Origin: Lycorma delicatula
Taxonomy: Eukaryota; Arthropoda; Insecta; Hemiptera; Fulgoridae
Assembly: GCF_047948215.1 (NCBI RefSeq)
Contig: NC_134457.1
Span: forward strand, 88,794,898 to 88,858,897
Direction of reading: 5' to 3'
Length of the DNA stretch: 64,000 nucleotides
Within the stretch, counting starts at the first letter, position 1; each line of letters begins with the position of its first letter. The position numbers were made by a program, and so were the translations under genes. Below the pieces are notes generated by a model that was given only the letters and a program-made list of their open reading frames with translations, ran no database searches and was not told the origin of the DNA. Of this stretch, positions 46,392 to 58,194 are shown piece by piece.

Positions 46392-47168
46392 TTTTTTTTA
46401 ATTTAAAAGTAAATTAATGTAGGCTAATAATAAGTGTGGATAGTAGTAAAATTAGCAAACAGATAAACTTGAAAATTTGTGTTCATTACGTAAGCCGTTA
46501 TCTATAAAATGAAGAATACTAATACAACTAGAAATCGGATGCATGTTAAAAGAATGAGGTAAAATTATGGAAGATTAAACGTCATGATAAAGAATAAAGA
46601 CGATAAAAGAACATCATTATATACTCATCGTTCTACCGAACAAATAGGAAAAGAAAGAAAAAAACAATTTGCTATTACAGGCTGTTTAACATATATTCAA
46701 ATTTATTTACGTTCATCAGTATGTTAGTAGGTGAAAGCTTATTTATCAACAAAAATAATAATATTGTTTGTTCTTTCGGCCTTATTTAATATAATAACAG
46801 CCTACCGGAAACAAACATATAAAGATTATTTATTTTTTTCTTTATTTATACGTATAACATACTGTAAATTTGTTGTACGTTTTTTTGCTACTGTGGTATG
46901 TAATGATTACTTTATAGAACACGTGTTAAAAAGTAAATAATTTAATTTTTATTTGTTAGTACACGCGCGTCTACATTATTATTGTTGTTTGTGTGCGTGT
47001 GCGCGTGTGTTTAACTTTCGGTATTCTACTTTAGGTAATTATATGAAAGATTCTATAAGTAAAATGTATTAAAGAATTTTAATTCTATTTTGGTTGATAA
47101 ATTGATCACAAAAGCTTACAGAGAAGCTTGTCAGAGGAAATATGGAAATTGAATTTTGTTGCGTATGA
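46392..47168. other. AT-rich stretch without recognised genes
   Basis: A GT/GC-rich run lies at 46988-47011. The 69-codon frame at 46731-46940 is not supported. Confidence 0.45.
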
Positions 47169-47171
47169 AAA

Positions 47172-47258
47172 ATGTCATGCCTGACCGGGATTCGAACCCG
47201 AGACCACCGGATGAAAGGCCGAGACGCGCTATCGCTCCACCACGGAGATAGGCATTTA
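47172..47258 (-). mobile_element. SINE-A, minus strand, head only
   Basis: The minus strand gives CTCCGTGGTGGAGCGATAGC, GCGTCTCGGCCTTTCATCC and GGTTCGAATCCCGGTCAGGC. The head with both tRNA-like boxes is well kept; the 3' body is lost just after GCATGACATTTTT. Confidence 0.75.
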
Positions 47259-47264
47259 CATTGA

Positions 47265-49635
47265 TTTAAAAATTAATTTTTTTGTTAATTAAATATTGAA
47301 GTTTAAAAGGAAATTTAATGAAGAATTAAAAATTAAAAATTTGTATCCTTTATGTATTGTTTTAAAACTTTTTCATTGTAATTTTCATAGACGTTATTAT
47401 TGTCTTATCTTGACTAAATTAAAAACTTTAGCTTGTTTATTTAATAAACGTAATTAACGCATTTTGTTTTCTAGACTTTTTATTGTTTTTGGTAATATAT
47501 TAAATTTTATATTTTTATGAACTAGATTAAACATTTTTAATTTGTTTCTTTTATATATGTCTATTTTTCAAATGTCATACATTTTTTTATTCTCTTGAGT
47601 AAATTTTAAAAAATTTGCTTTTTAATTATTATTTTGCTGAACTTTTATTTTGTACACTACATGTCATTTTTTTTCATTCAAAATTGGATTACGCTATTTC
47701 TTCCTAACCAGCATAAGTCTTAACTTTTGCTATGGCGGGCTATTAAATACTTTTTTTTTATGTAATTTATATTTTCTGTGAAGCTGAATAATAAATTAAA
47801 ATTCAGTAGAAAAATAACTTATATATATGTTAATTGCGGTAACCGTCGAGCTAGTGGGCAACCTGACACGAAATGAAATCACTTCCAAAATTGGTAAACA
47901 TTTCATAGAATGAAAAGCATCCCATGTCGCAATTTCTAAGGAAAATGATAATTTAGTAGTTCACGGTTATTTCCTCTTTGAGTTATATGCGTAAAATGTA
48001 AAATCAATCTCCGATATATTGAAAAAATTCTTTCAAATTTCAAAATTTCTACGTCAAGACATAACTGAGATATTTTGCGAAATAGAAAGCAATACACTTG
48101 CATACATCAACATGCGCGCGCGCGCAGACACAAATTTTTATATTGATTCTTTTTTGATCTGGCGTTTCATGTTTCCCTGAATAAGAAAATATATTTCGAT
48201 GGGTGATTTTTGACACATCAGCAACTTTTTTTATCTTTTATTGTATTCTACTCGTATAATAATCAAGGAATAAAAAACTTTATGAAATTAAGTTTTTGTC
48301 GCCTGTAAAAGATGAATACACAAGTTTATGTCCAAAACTTATTGATGAACACTTTGTGAACCCTGAAAAGTTATTATTTTTCAAGAGAATGTAATTTCAT
48401 TATTCTCAACGTTTTTATTTCGTGAAATGAATAGCTACATAAATAAATATTTATGTAGCTAGTCTATTAATTTTAATTTTTTTATATTATAATTCCAGTT
48501 ATATTATATCAGTTATTCAATTTTCAGTCATTCTATTCGAAGAAGGTAATTCTTGTTCTTTGCTTATTAAAACTGGTAGACATCCATTAGCCAAAACTAT
48601 AAAGATCTCTTTCAGAAGATACAGAGAGAAATTTGTGGGAGAGATAAATATAATCTGGTAATTTTCGCTTATTGAGTTTTTTAACAAGTGTATTGTCTTA
48701 ATTATTGACTGTTTGTTAAAACTTCTTTTATATACAAGGTTTAACACTTTTTCCTTCCCCTTCCTTCTCAAAATTCCGTAATGGTTCTTTTGTTTTTGCT
48801 GTTCATAATAGACTACAACCTTCCTCCTACTGGAAATAATTGATATAAGCCTAACGTAAATTTATTTTAATCAGAAATAAATATTATATTTAAGTATTTT
48901 ATAATACATTGTATAGTAACTACAACAGAAGTAGGTGATGGTATATTAGGAATAGACATTCTCAAGAATAAAAAGCATCCCACACCAGACTTTTCTGTAG
49001 AAAAAATTAAATAATGCCTTCTTTGTAACCGAATTCAGCATAAATTCTTCAGTATGTTTGTGCCATGTCCATTGAAATTTTTTTTGCCCTCTTTATATGT
49101 GACATCTTCACTTTATAGTCAGGATGTACAATAATTATCATTACCCTTGGAGGAAGCAATTCTAAATAGCAGTGCTTGTTATGCAGGAAGTATGATGTAT
49201 TATCTCGACTATGAATAGAGGAATTATATAGGAATTATATGGGTGAAGTACGCGGGATAATGTAAATTTATTTCTACGTTACTAATGTTTTAATAAAACG
49301 CTATACTTGTCATCGTTATTAGATATTTATTATTCTTACGTATACTTATCGGAAGCATATTTAATATAATCTCTTTGGGCTACCTCAAAGAATCAGAACG
49401 AATTTTCAAGACAAAAACATTCGGCTATTATATTATTGTTTCCCACCCATAAGTATAAATTGTGTAAACGATATTTTAGAAAATTAAAAATGTTAAATTA
49501 TGTTCGTGTTTATGTCTATGAGGAATCTTTAATAAAGAAAATATTTTCATTTTTTGAAGAAAAAAATAATATCACTCCACAAAACCAGATGTAGACTGCA
49601 GAACTATTCTCACATAGCTTTATATTTTTCTGTTT
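47265..49635. other. AT-rich stretch without recognised features
   Basis: No transposon or tRNA-like motif. The minus frame at 48517-48771 (84 codons) is the longest and resembles nothing I know. A GCGCGCGCGC run lies at about 48114-48125. Confidence 0.45.
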
Positions 49636-49639
49636 ACCA

Positions 49640-49915
49640 TAAGGTAACCACCATAAGGTATTACTTCAGAGGATGAATGAGGATATGTATGAATGTAATT
49701 GAAATGTAGTCTTGTACAGCCACAGGACGACCGTTCCTGAGATGTGTGGTTAATTGTAACCTAACCACCAAAGAACACCGGTATCCTCGATCTAGTATTC
49801 AAATTCGTGTAAAAGTAAAGGCAGTTTCCTTTACTAGGATTTGAATCTTAGAACTTCAAAATTTGCTGATTTTCGATGACGAGTTCACCACTAGACCAAC
49901 CTAGTGGGTTGTTTT
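49640..49915 (-). mobile_element. SINE-B copy, minus strand
   Basis: GTAACCACCATAAGGTATTA, CTTCAGAGGATGAATGAGGA, CCTGAGATGTGTGGTTAATT, CTAACCACCAAAGAACACCG, TTACTAGGATTTGAATCTTA (degenerate B box) and CTAGACCAACCTAGTGGGTT at the head. Confidence 0.8.
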
Positions 49916-49919
49916 CACA

Positions 49920-50445
49920 TAGCTTAACAAAACACTTTGGCTTACGAGAAAGGGTAAATTGTATTTCCGCTCTCATTTTTCATTAACAAACAATTAAAAA
50001 AGTTTTCAAGCCAATCTGTTTAATTTATAATTAATGATTTTCTTTTATAGAAACAATTTTTTTTTATAGATGACGTTTTAATTAATATTAATAAAGAAAA
50101 TTTAAAAAACCTTAAATTTTCTTCATCCTGTCGAACGTTTGCATATATATTTGTTAAAATAAATTTCATTAATGCCTACTGAATTGTGAGTTATTCTATA
50201 TTACTTTTCTTTAAGTAGTGTATTTACCTTAAATAATTTCACGTACGAGTATTTATATGTTAGATAATTAATATAGACTTTACTTACATCTGTTTTTTAT
50301 ATTGTAATTAATTGTGTATTTTTTATGCTGGTCTGATCAACTACGGTTTTCCTTTGATCCACTTAGTTAAATGTCCTTTTTATAAATATGAAGTAGCATA
50401 ACTACCTTTTCCTAACATGGGTTTTATAATATATCAATCATTTTT
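49920..50445. other. AT-rich spacer
   Basis: No recognised feature between the two SINE-B copies. Confidence 0.5.
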
Positions 50446-50451
50446 TTTTCT

Positions 50452-50742
50452 GTTTAGCCTCCGGAACCACCGTAACGTATTAATTCAGAGGATGAATGAG
50501 GATGATATGTATGAATGTGAATGATGTGCAGTCTTGTATAATCTCAGGTCGACCACTCCTGAGATGTATGGTTGAAACCCAACCACCAAAGAGCACTGGC
50601 ATCCACGATCTAGTGTTCAAATCCGTATAAAAGTGCCTGCCTTTACTAGAATTTGAACCTTCGAACTCTTGACTTTGAAATCAGCTGATTTGCGATGATG
50701 AGTTAAATACTAGACCAGCCCACAGGTGGGCTACACATCAGT
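50452..50742 (-). mobile_element. SINE-B copy, minus strand, well preserved
   Basis: TGTTTAGCCTCCGGAACCAC, CAGAGGATGAATGAGGATGA, CAGGTCGACCACTCCTGAGA, AACCCAACCACCAAAGAGCA, TTGAAATCAGCTGATTTGCG and AGACCAGCCCACAGGTGGGC. Same orientation as the copy 550 bp upstream. Confidence 0.8.
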
Positions 50743-50820
50743 CATAACAAATGATTTATTAATTATCTATTCGCGTAATTCACCGACTACTTGAACGTCA
50801 TGGTCATATGAATGATTATA

Positions 50821-51038
50821 TTTTTTTTCTTTTTTTGTTTTGCTGCTCCTTCTTGGGAGCCTGGTTTAATTTTTATATGAACACTATCCCCAGGGAGATT
50901 CAGGAGGAATTACTAATCCCTACACTTGTTTCGCTATCTTTGGATGATCTTAACTAACATGGAGGACACCGCGTGTCAGCACCGTTCGGTCTGCAGCATA
51001 GTTCCCATGGTATTCTCTGAGTTAAGCCCCTCTAGCAT
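50821..51038 (-). pseudogene. R1-like LINE 3' end
   Basis: The minus strand reads ENTMGTMLQTER, C, stop, HAVSSMLVKIIQR, then a short untranslated part and an A-rich tail (complement of the T run at 50821-50842). LQTE...W.AVS....KI is shared with the LINE at 63.2-64 kb, so both are one family. The 5' side stops abruptly at another LINE near 51040. Confidence 0.65.
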
Positions 51039-51500
51039 TGTTTTCATTAAATTTCTTCTCTTACGTTATGTCCCAACCAGTTAACAACTGATTTAATTTG
51101 AATTATTTTTATTAATTTGTTTTCATTAATTTTCCTAATTAATTCTTTATTCTTTTATCCTTCTTGTATACTTAATTTTCTCCAGTATTTTCCATATCAT
51201 CCGATGAAATGCTTTTAACTTTTCTTTGACCATTTTTCTTAGTATTCACATTTTACATCCGTATAGAAGTACACTTGAAAAACAATACAAATAACACGTT
51301 TTTACAACTCTTCCCCGATCTTAATACATAACTTCCGTAGATGTTATTTTTTTCTTTTTCCCTTTTGTAATCTTCTATTAACATGTACTCTTACGTTCTT
51401 ATATTGTTTTACTTGTTCAGTTATGCTATTTAAAGGGAAATTTACTATTAATAATTTTACCGATCTCTCACACACCGTCTTGATAATTAGTTAAGTACTA
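51038..51500 (-). pseudogene. LINE reverse transcriptase C-terminal remnant
   Basis: On the minus strand: LNSITEQVKQYKNVRVHVNR, then VKTCYLYCFSSVLLYGCKM, stop, ILRKMVKEKLKAFHRMIWKI, ending near LVGT..R..NLMKTMLEG. SVLLYGCE.W.LRK.....+EAFE...WR is a standard insect LINE block. Many stops interrupt it. Confidence 0.7.
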
Positions 51501-51504
51501 GTTA

Positions 51505-52200
51505 AGTTCCATAAAAATAATTTATTAGGTTTAACTTTATTTATCGCTAGGTTCATTAAGTAATTTTTTGAATTAATGAATACTCGTTTTTAATTACGTT
51601 TTTAATCATTGATAGTATCATAGTTTCACCAAGTTTTATGTAGGGGAAAATGGCAAATAAATTACAATGTAAAGTCATGTTTTTATCTGCTATTATTATT
51701 ATTATCCTAATTGTCTTGCATTGACGTCATAAATACACAGTTAATCAAGTTTCTTGTAAATCTAGTGTTTTACATATGTATAAGACTAAGAGATCGCATC
51801 GTGAGCACTTTTTTTTATATTAAATTCATATTTATATCATACAAGAAAATACGTTTTATACATATATATATCCTAACCATAACCGTTCATATTATTTTTA
51901 ATAATACACATCTTCACAGGACAATTTCAAGCATATTTTATTAATTTTTTCAATAATAAAATCATTCTGTCCGGCTCGTTGGGTGCAAACAAAATTCGAT
52001 GAATCGGTAATGTTAACTGGGTTTTCTTATATTATTATCATGTCTGTGTTTATAATGATTTTTCCCCCATAAATGTATTCATTTATACTTTTACTTACTT
52101 ATTACCAAACAATAATTTTCCTGATGTTTTATTTTTGACCAAGAATTGAAATGGAGGCCTCCCTCTTCATTTATCTCTTCTTATAGGAACATCTGTTTTG
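51505..52200. other. AT-rich stretch without recognised features
   Basis: Nothing supported; the 77-codon frame at 51711-51944 has no likeness. Confidence 0.5.
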
Positions 52201-52214
52201 TGATGCTTCTTCTT

Positions 52215-52771
52215 TTTCTTCATCCTTCAGGATATAGGCAAATTGCCTATTCCGATCTTAAGAGAATGAGATAAAAATTTATAACACCGCTGTTATAAAT
52301 GTAGTCTGTAGTCTTCCCACTTCTCATCGACCTATAGGTTATTTCTTCATACCTTCTTGGATAATCATTCACCCGGCATCCTCTTCACGTACGCAAACCA
52401 TATTTGTTTATTCTCTAAAATTTTATCTTCTATCTTAAATATATTTCACTCCTTCCGGATATCATCATTGTAGAACCTACCCGGTCACTTACAACCTTTC
52501 ACAAATCTCAGAAATCGCATTTCCAATGCTTTTACTAGACATCCACCTCTCTGAACCATGTAATAAAATCGGTACGGCGATCATTTTGTAAAATTTTAGT
52601 CTGATCTCTTTCCTACTTTTCTTTGTCAGTGTTCGCCAGATTATTCTACATATTGACTGAAACTCGTTCAGTTTATAATATCCTGATCAATACCATATGT
52701 GATATCGCAATCCGGGTAACTGGAATGAGATATCTACTCTATTAACTTTTTATCTATTACTATTTTCGTTA
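52215..52771 (-). pseudogene. Long LINE ORF2 remnant, 3' segment
   Basis: The minus strand resumes directly after the mariner with KIVIDKKLIE, stop, ISHSSYPDCDITYGID, then MRFLRFVKGCK and DIRKE.NIFKIEDKILENKQ. This is the thumb to C-terminal region of insect LINE ORF2 (KIVIDNK.IEQV..F.YLGC.I, EMRFLR.V.GC, R...E...F...+). It is continuous with the segment on the other side of the mariner. Confidence 0.75.
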
Positions 52772-53716
52772 CACGAGGTTCGGCTGATAAACTTTGCACA
52801 TGTATGCGTAGTACGGGAATGAAAAGAGATATTGGAATGAAATAAAAAATGAATAAAAATACAATACCTTAGCTAGAAATTGCATTATTTATTTTTCAAC
52901 ATAATTCCCGTTGACACTGATACACTTTTCCCAACGTGTGACAAGTTTTTGCTTTCCGTCACTGAAAACGTCTGGCGATCTTTCTCGGATCCAAATGGCC
53001 TCAGCTTCTTTCACCTCATCTTCGGTGGTGTAATGATTACCTTTGAAATCCCTCTTGAGATGAGGGAAGAAGTGGAAGTCGCACGGAGCCAAATCCGGCG
53101 AGTATGGCGGATGCGGAATAGGTTCAAACTTCAGTTTGCGGAGATCCATCGGAGAGTTTACGCGATACCCATAATGCACAGATTTTACGGTTACCCAATC
53201 GCTCGATAATATGGCGTACTCGTTCTTTAGGTATGCCTAACTGAATAGCGATGCGTTGCTCGGTGATTCGCCGGTCACTTTGAAGCAAATCGTCCAGCTC
53301 CTTTCGATGTTTCTCGTCAGTCACAGAAACTGGTCGTCCGCTGCGAGGTGCGTTCTCAATTGTCGCTTTACCAGCTTTAAATTCGCAAGATTTCAACGCC
53401 ATCTATTCACAGAACTCCTGTCAACAGTTTCACTACCATAAAGCGCTTTTAAACGATGAAAAATATTATTAGGATTCACTTTTTCTGCTGTTAAAAATTC
53501 GATCACTGCGCACTGTTTTAACCGTGTTGACATATTGGCCGTACTTGACCGCATCTTAACTGCTACAGAAAACAAACAGGTAAACGGGTTTCAACGCATT
53601 ATCGCAGGGTTATATGGTGAAGTTTTGATATCATGTGTTGTCACGCCCAACTCAATAGTAACTTTTGTCTCTATGTAGCACGCTAGTGTGCAATATTTAT
53701 CAGCCGAGTCTCGTAC
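52772..53716 (-). mobile_element. Mariner element with inverted repeats, internally deleted
   Basis: The left end CACGAGGTTCGGCTGATAAA and the reverse complement of the right end TACGAGACTCGGCTGATAAA match at 24 of 29 bases on to TTGCACA. The left flank is TA, the mariner target; the right flank reads CA, perhaps a mutated TA. At 945 bp it is about 350 bp short of a usual mariner. It lies inside an older LINE on the same strand. Confidence 0.85.
52889..53551 (-). pseudogene. Mariner transposase pseudogene
   Basis: On the minus strand the N-terminal helix-turn-helix reads RLKQCAVIEFLTAEKVNPNN and RSSVNRWR. After a shift come GRPVSVTDEKHRKELDDLLQ, DRRITEQRIAIQLGIPKERV and ICALWVSRKLSDG. The other frame takes over with FEPIPHPPYSPDLAPCDFHF, KEAEAIWIRERS and TRWEKCISVNGNYVEK. 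The blocks with the first two catalytic aspartates (ETW and HDNARPH regions) are deleted; only the third (YSPDLAPCD) remains. The two halves overlap in different frames at 53124-53179. Confidence 0.85.
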
Positions 53717-54735
53717 AATTGGTCTTCTGTTCAAAAATTATCTTGTTTTAGTTTAAAAAATATTTATAGTCTATATGCGGCTCTTTAAAGCTCATATTCA
53801 TTCTGCTGTATAATAACTTTGTCGTCAGCAAACATTGTATTTAAGTTTGAATTGTTCTCAATACACAGCCTTGGCGTACACTGTGATTAATCTAAATCTC
53901 TTCCGATAATTCATCACTCGACAGTTTTAATATTATCCTTGTACGATAGTACATAAGTACATACACTTAATAACCTCTATAATGTGTTTAGGGTAACCTC
54001 TTTTATTCGTGATATCCCACAAAAGCGATCTCTTAACTTAGGCGAAAGCTTTCTAATAATCAAAGTAGGCGAGGTGCGCCTCTATATTAATCTCTTATCC
54101 TTTTTGAATCAATATTTTTATAATAAATATATTCTTAATACAGAATCGTCCTTTGTGGAATTCTGCCTGTTTCTCCAGTAGTAAGACACTCCAGCGCATT
54201 CTTCAGAACATATTAAAAAAGTGCATACTAAAAAGAAAAAAAGAAAAAAAAAATTAAATATTAGCCTATTTAATTAGTTTTGAATTTAATTCATCAATAC
54301 CATTTGCCTTTCGGTTCTTCATAGACGAAGTGGTTTTTCCCAAATCATCAATGTTATTGGATCCACGCTTTCCTCTTCTGCAATTTCCTCAAACTTCACT
54401 TACAATTTCGTCAGCAACCTTCCGGGTCATACCATACATTTTTACAATCCTTAATCCTGTGAATTTGTGAAATTAACTTCAGATTTACTGTTTCCTTCAC
54501 CTCTTTTTTCAGTTTGTTATTTTGTATCCAATGGTTTGATGTCCATGCGTATCAGTCATCTTTTATATTAATAATAAACCTGTTCCATGACTGATTTACG
54601 AATGAAAGTCTAAGCAAAATTCTGTCTCTGCTCTTAAACTGCCAAAAACGCAGATGTTTTCTTTGCAAATAAAAACAATTTGCCAATTACTTATCATCTA
54701 TTGCTTGCTTTATCTCATCGTTCCATATTCTTTTT
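53717..54735 (-). pseudogene. Long LINE ORF2 remnant, 5' segment
   Basis: The minus strand carries, in order, RIWNDEIKQAIDDK (linker, near 54730), SSMKNRKANGIDELNS (KA.GIDGI block, near 54320), LEKQAEFHKGRFCIKNIFII (GFR.GRS block, near 54150), ITNKRGYPKH (near 54000) and FADDKVIIQQNEYEL (53832 downward). FADD is the catalytic aspartate pair of the reverse transcriptase palm. Stops and frameshifts run throughout, so it is old and inactive. It was split by the mariner between FADD and the KIVID block. Confidence 0.8.
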
Positions 54736-54739
54736 TAAC

Positions 54740-55630
54740 TAAATCAAAAATGTAATTAAAAGATAATAATTTCATTTCGTTTTAGTTAAGTCAGTGGTTT
54801 CTGTAAAAGATCGTTTAATATTTTATTTTTTTAAAATGTATTATTTGAAGTTATCTTTAAATTTTTATGGCACAATTAAGTAAGCTATATTTCACTTATC
54901 CTTTTTGTTATTTACTATGTAAATTAATATTGTTATTATAAATAAGAACAAAAGCTTTATAATAAAGAAATTTCTCTTAATTATACTTAAATAGATTTTA
55001 TGCTTTCATTTTTTGTTGTTTTTTTAAAAAACCTTCATAGTCTCTTTTTTAAATTGATGCAAATATATTAACAAGTATATTAATTTGTATAACACATAAA
55101 AAGACAAGGTTGGTTGAAGTTAAAAAGAAATGAAAATGTTGTACGCGACCTCGTTTCTTCTAACAAAGACTAAAATTATTTTCTTCTACATAATACTAGT
55201 ACATCAATTGTAAAGAGAATATAATTAATTTGATTGTAACTCTTGAGTTGGTGAAAGGACTTGTTTTAATCTTCCGATAAATTATGTAAATAAGTTACGA
55301 TAATTTATGTAAAACTGTTACATTTTAAATGTACTAATATTTCACTTTTTTCACTTTTTCCTAGTTTTTGTTAAATGTATGTCAGTGAACGCGTATTTTT
55401 GTAAAAATAATAATTTATGTATTTTATTATTTTAAAAATATGGTTATATATTTTAGAAAGTAAGAAAATTACTATTTGTGGTAACTCTAATCATGTTGTT
55501 ATTAAAATTGCTTGTTAGATCATTCCGAGCTCAAACGAGAAGTTATGATTCTTTAAAATTACTTTTGATATTGATAAATAATATTGACTTTTTTACTTAT
55601 AATTTGAAATAGTTGAATAATAATAATACA
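54740..55630. other. AT-rich stretch without recognised features
   Basis: Nothing supported. Confidence 0.5.
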
Positions 55631-55636
55631 AAAAAT

Positions 55637-56652
55637 CTGATGTGGACACCACATGACTTCCTTGTACACATTTTTTGTTGCACTTCATTTAAACTTATTT
55701 CATTTGAAAGTGAGATACGATCTTCCAATTCTTTAATAAAGTGGACAGTTACACAATTGCATTATGGTGGGCACCACATTACATCACATTTTTTTTTGTG
55801 GTGTCCGTATCAGCATTTTATATTAGTTTATATATTAATTTTGTTTCTCGTCGCTCAAGTAGTTATGTGGTGTGAGTAAGAACGTGTCGGATCCGTAACC
55901 ATGGACACATCGGTTCGAATCTGACTTCATATACATGTATTTATTTTAACTATTGTTTTTTAGTTTAAATATATTATTGATTTACTTATAATTAACCTCT
56001 GTAAAATATGTTCTATTAAAATTAAAAGTATATAAAATCTTATTTCACTAATGTCTGATTTATAAAATTTTGTTTATATTCTTATTACAGAATTTTAATT
56101 TATTGTAAAACGTTTTTACAATCAGAGGTTAATAATTATTAATAAATCAATATATATAAATAAATAAAATTTATTTTAAAAATGTATATGAAGTCAGATT
56201 CGAACTGATGTGTGCCTTCCGCGTGTACAATCCAAATATTTAATTAATTAAAGTTTTATTTGGTTATAACTCTGGAACCAATGAAAATAAATACCACTTA
56301 TGATATATCGTTAAAAAGCTTTCAACGAGGGCTTATTACTGCACTTAAGTAAAAGTCCAGAATCCAAATTGTTTGGATTTTGGGCTTTTTTGTACACTTT
56401 TGGTCCAGTCGATTGCAATCAAAAGGGAGTTGTACAACTAGATGTTACAACAGTCCTAAATCCAAAATTTCAACATTCTACGACTAACCCTTTTTGAGTT
56501 AAACGATATACATACTAAATACGTACGTACAAACCTCACGACGAAACTAGTCAAAATGGATTCAGGAATGGTCGAAATGGATATTTCCGTTGAAATCTGA
56601 AAACCGGAATTTTTCGCGATCACAATTCTTCCTTTATTTCAAACAGGGAAGT
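55637..56652 (-). mobile_element. F1 composite (fold-back) form, copy B
   Basis: Same architecture as 11737-12656. It has CTGATGTGGACACCACATG, ACTTCCTTGTAC, the extra module (CACTTCATTTAAACTTATTT, CACACAATTGCATT-like ACACAATTGCATTATGGTGG, GTGTCGGATCCGTAACCATG), a plus core CATCGGTTCGAATCTGACTT near 55907, then the inverted core AAGTCAGATTCGAACTGATG and the rest of F1. The 3' hairpin is followed, on its own strand, by six T. The far inverted end is mutated (CAGGGAAGTA). Confidence 0.75.
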
Positions 56653-56654
56653 AA

Positions 56655-57235
56655 AAAACAAACACAGCTAGGGTTTCTGGTGTTAATTTAAACTGTTAAA
56701 TAATTTGAGTGCCCAAAATTTTCTTAAAAATTTAACTCTTAATAATGTCAGATTTATAAATTAGTCGTATTTTTTTTAATAGTTGTTTAATAAAAAAGTA
56801 ATTCGTCTCAGTTCTTTTTTAAATGTTTAGTGCAAACAAAACTTCCAACAGCTTAGTAATTGGCTTCAACAGTGAAACGTGAACTTTAAAGAAGATAAAT
56901 AATTTTTTTTCATTTTAAGTGAATCTTTAAACGTATGATTTATTTTTTAAGTTAGTTTGATTATAAATCTTTAATTTGGTTTTTTCTATTAGATACGGGT
57001 AAAACTACAAAAAATTCTGCCCATATGGAATAAAAGGAATTTATTTTAAATATTTCAAGGAAATAATCTAAATTAATTGTTAGGTAGCCGATGAAACTAA
57101 TACTATAAAGAAACTAATCAAATAATTAGAAAATTGAATTGGCCAATCAAATAACAAAATATATTTACAACAAATAAAATTAATTAATTTGGCTCAATAA
57201 AAACAAAAATCAGGCATCACAATACGGTAATCAAA
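56655..57235. other. AT-rich spacer
   Basis: No recognised feature. Confidence 0.5.
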
Positions 57236-57244
57236 CCAGATGCA

Positions 57245-57790
57245 TACGACTGTACGCATCAGTATGCGTCTTCAGTTAGAAATCAGGTGAAATAAATGAA
57301 ATAGAAAAAAAAGAAAATAAAATCTTAAGAAAAGTCGTAGAACATGTAAAAATAGATGAAATAGATGATAGAAAATTTAGAAGTTATATAAATCATTACA
57401 AATATAATTAAACTGAGAAAATGTCAAATTTTATTAGAAAAAGAACTGCCAAACTTTCCGTCTGCCTTATGAGAATGAATTATAACAGACTCGCATACCA
57501 AATCTTCAGCCACATTTGCAACAAAAAGAATGAAAATGGTTCAGAATAATGAAATGAAAATAACTGAAGAAATAATACAATAGAGAACAACGTTGAGAAA
57601 ACTGCTACAAATTTCAAGTTCCAAGAGAAGGAGAAAAAAAACCAACATCTATTCAAAAGAGATAAGAAAAAACAAAGAGTAAGAAAGAAGAGCTATTGGA
57701 AGACCAGGAAAGAAAACGCACAAAAGAAAAAACAATGAATCCAAAATTTTTTGATTCACGTGATCCTCAGTCGGCCAAACTCGAAAAAAG
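57245..57790 (+). pseudogene. LINE ORF2 C-terminal remnant
   Basis: The plus strand reads ENKILRKVVEHVKIDEIDDR, KFRSYINHYKYN, then LMRMNYNRLAYQIFSHICNK (57466 onward), KNENGSE and a basic tail. This follows the insect LINE ending N.ILRK..GP......R......Y........I..RR..FYGH..RM..NRLTKQIF. It is poorly preserved and frameshifted. Confidence 0.6.
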
Positions 57791-57834
57791 CGTTCAAAAT
57801 TTTACTCTATAAAGGTAAATTTTTTAACTTGATC

Positions 57835-58190
57835 TAAAACCTATAGGTTCCAATATAGTTGTTCACACTATTGGGATCTCATCCAAATCCCTATAAAGGG
57901 GTGTTTGAAGATTTGGCCACTCTAAGGTGACCAAGATTCTTTTTTCTTTTTTATCGTTTCTGGACTTACGATCATTTCATGAATAAGAGTGCTGTCACAC
58001 TCTTGTTTTAATTAGATGATTCCATTTTATTAGGATCTCAATTTGGTTTTGTATGTGGTCAGGAATGGGGAATGATAACCTTAATTTTTTCTTCTTTTTC
58101 TTCATTTGTCGTTTTGCTTTATATCTTCAGACTGATTTAATGAAGTTTTATACAATGACTTCTGAATACGCCTGATTTATGCCGTTTAAT
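57835..58190 (+). repeat. F2 dispersed repeat, copy 4
   Basis: CTCATCCAAATCCCTATAAA, GGTGTTTGAAGATTTGGCCA and CAGACTGATTTAATGAAGTT in the F2 order. The 5' head is absent. Confidence 0.5.
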
Positions 58191-58194
58191 TTTG

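Noticed and set aside
48517..48771. 84-codon minus-strand frame
   Set aside because: No family likeness, no neighbouring exon signal, and such lengths occur by chance in a 64-kb AT-rich window.
52880..53441. Plus-strand frames over the mariner
   Set aside because: They are antisense shadows of the clearly recognisable minus-strand transposase.
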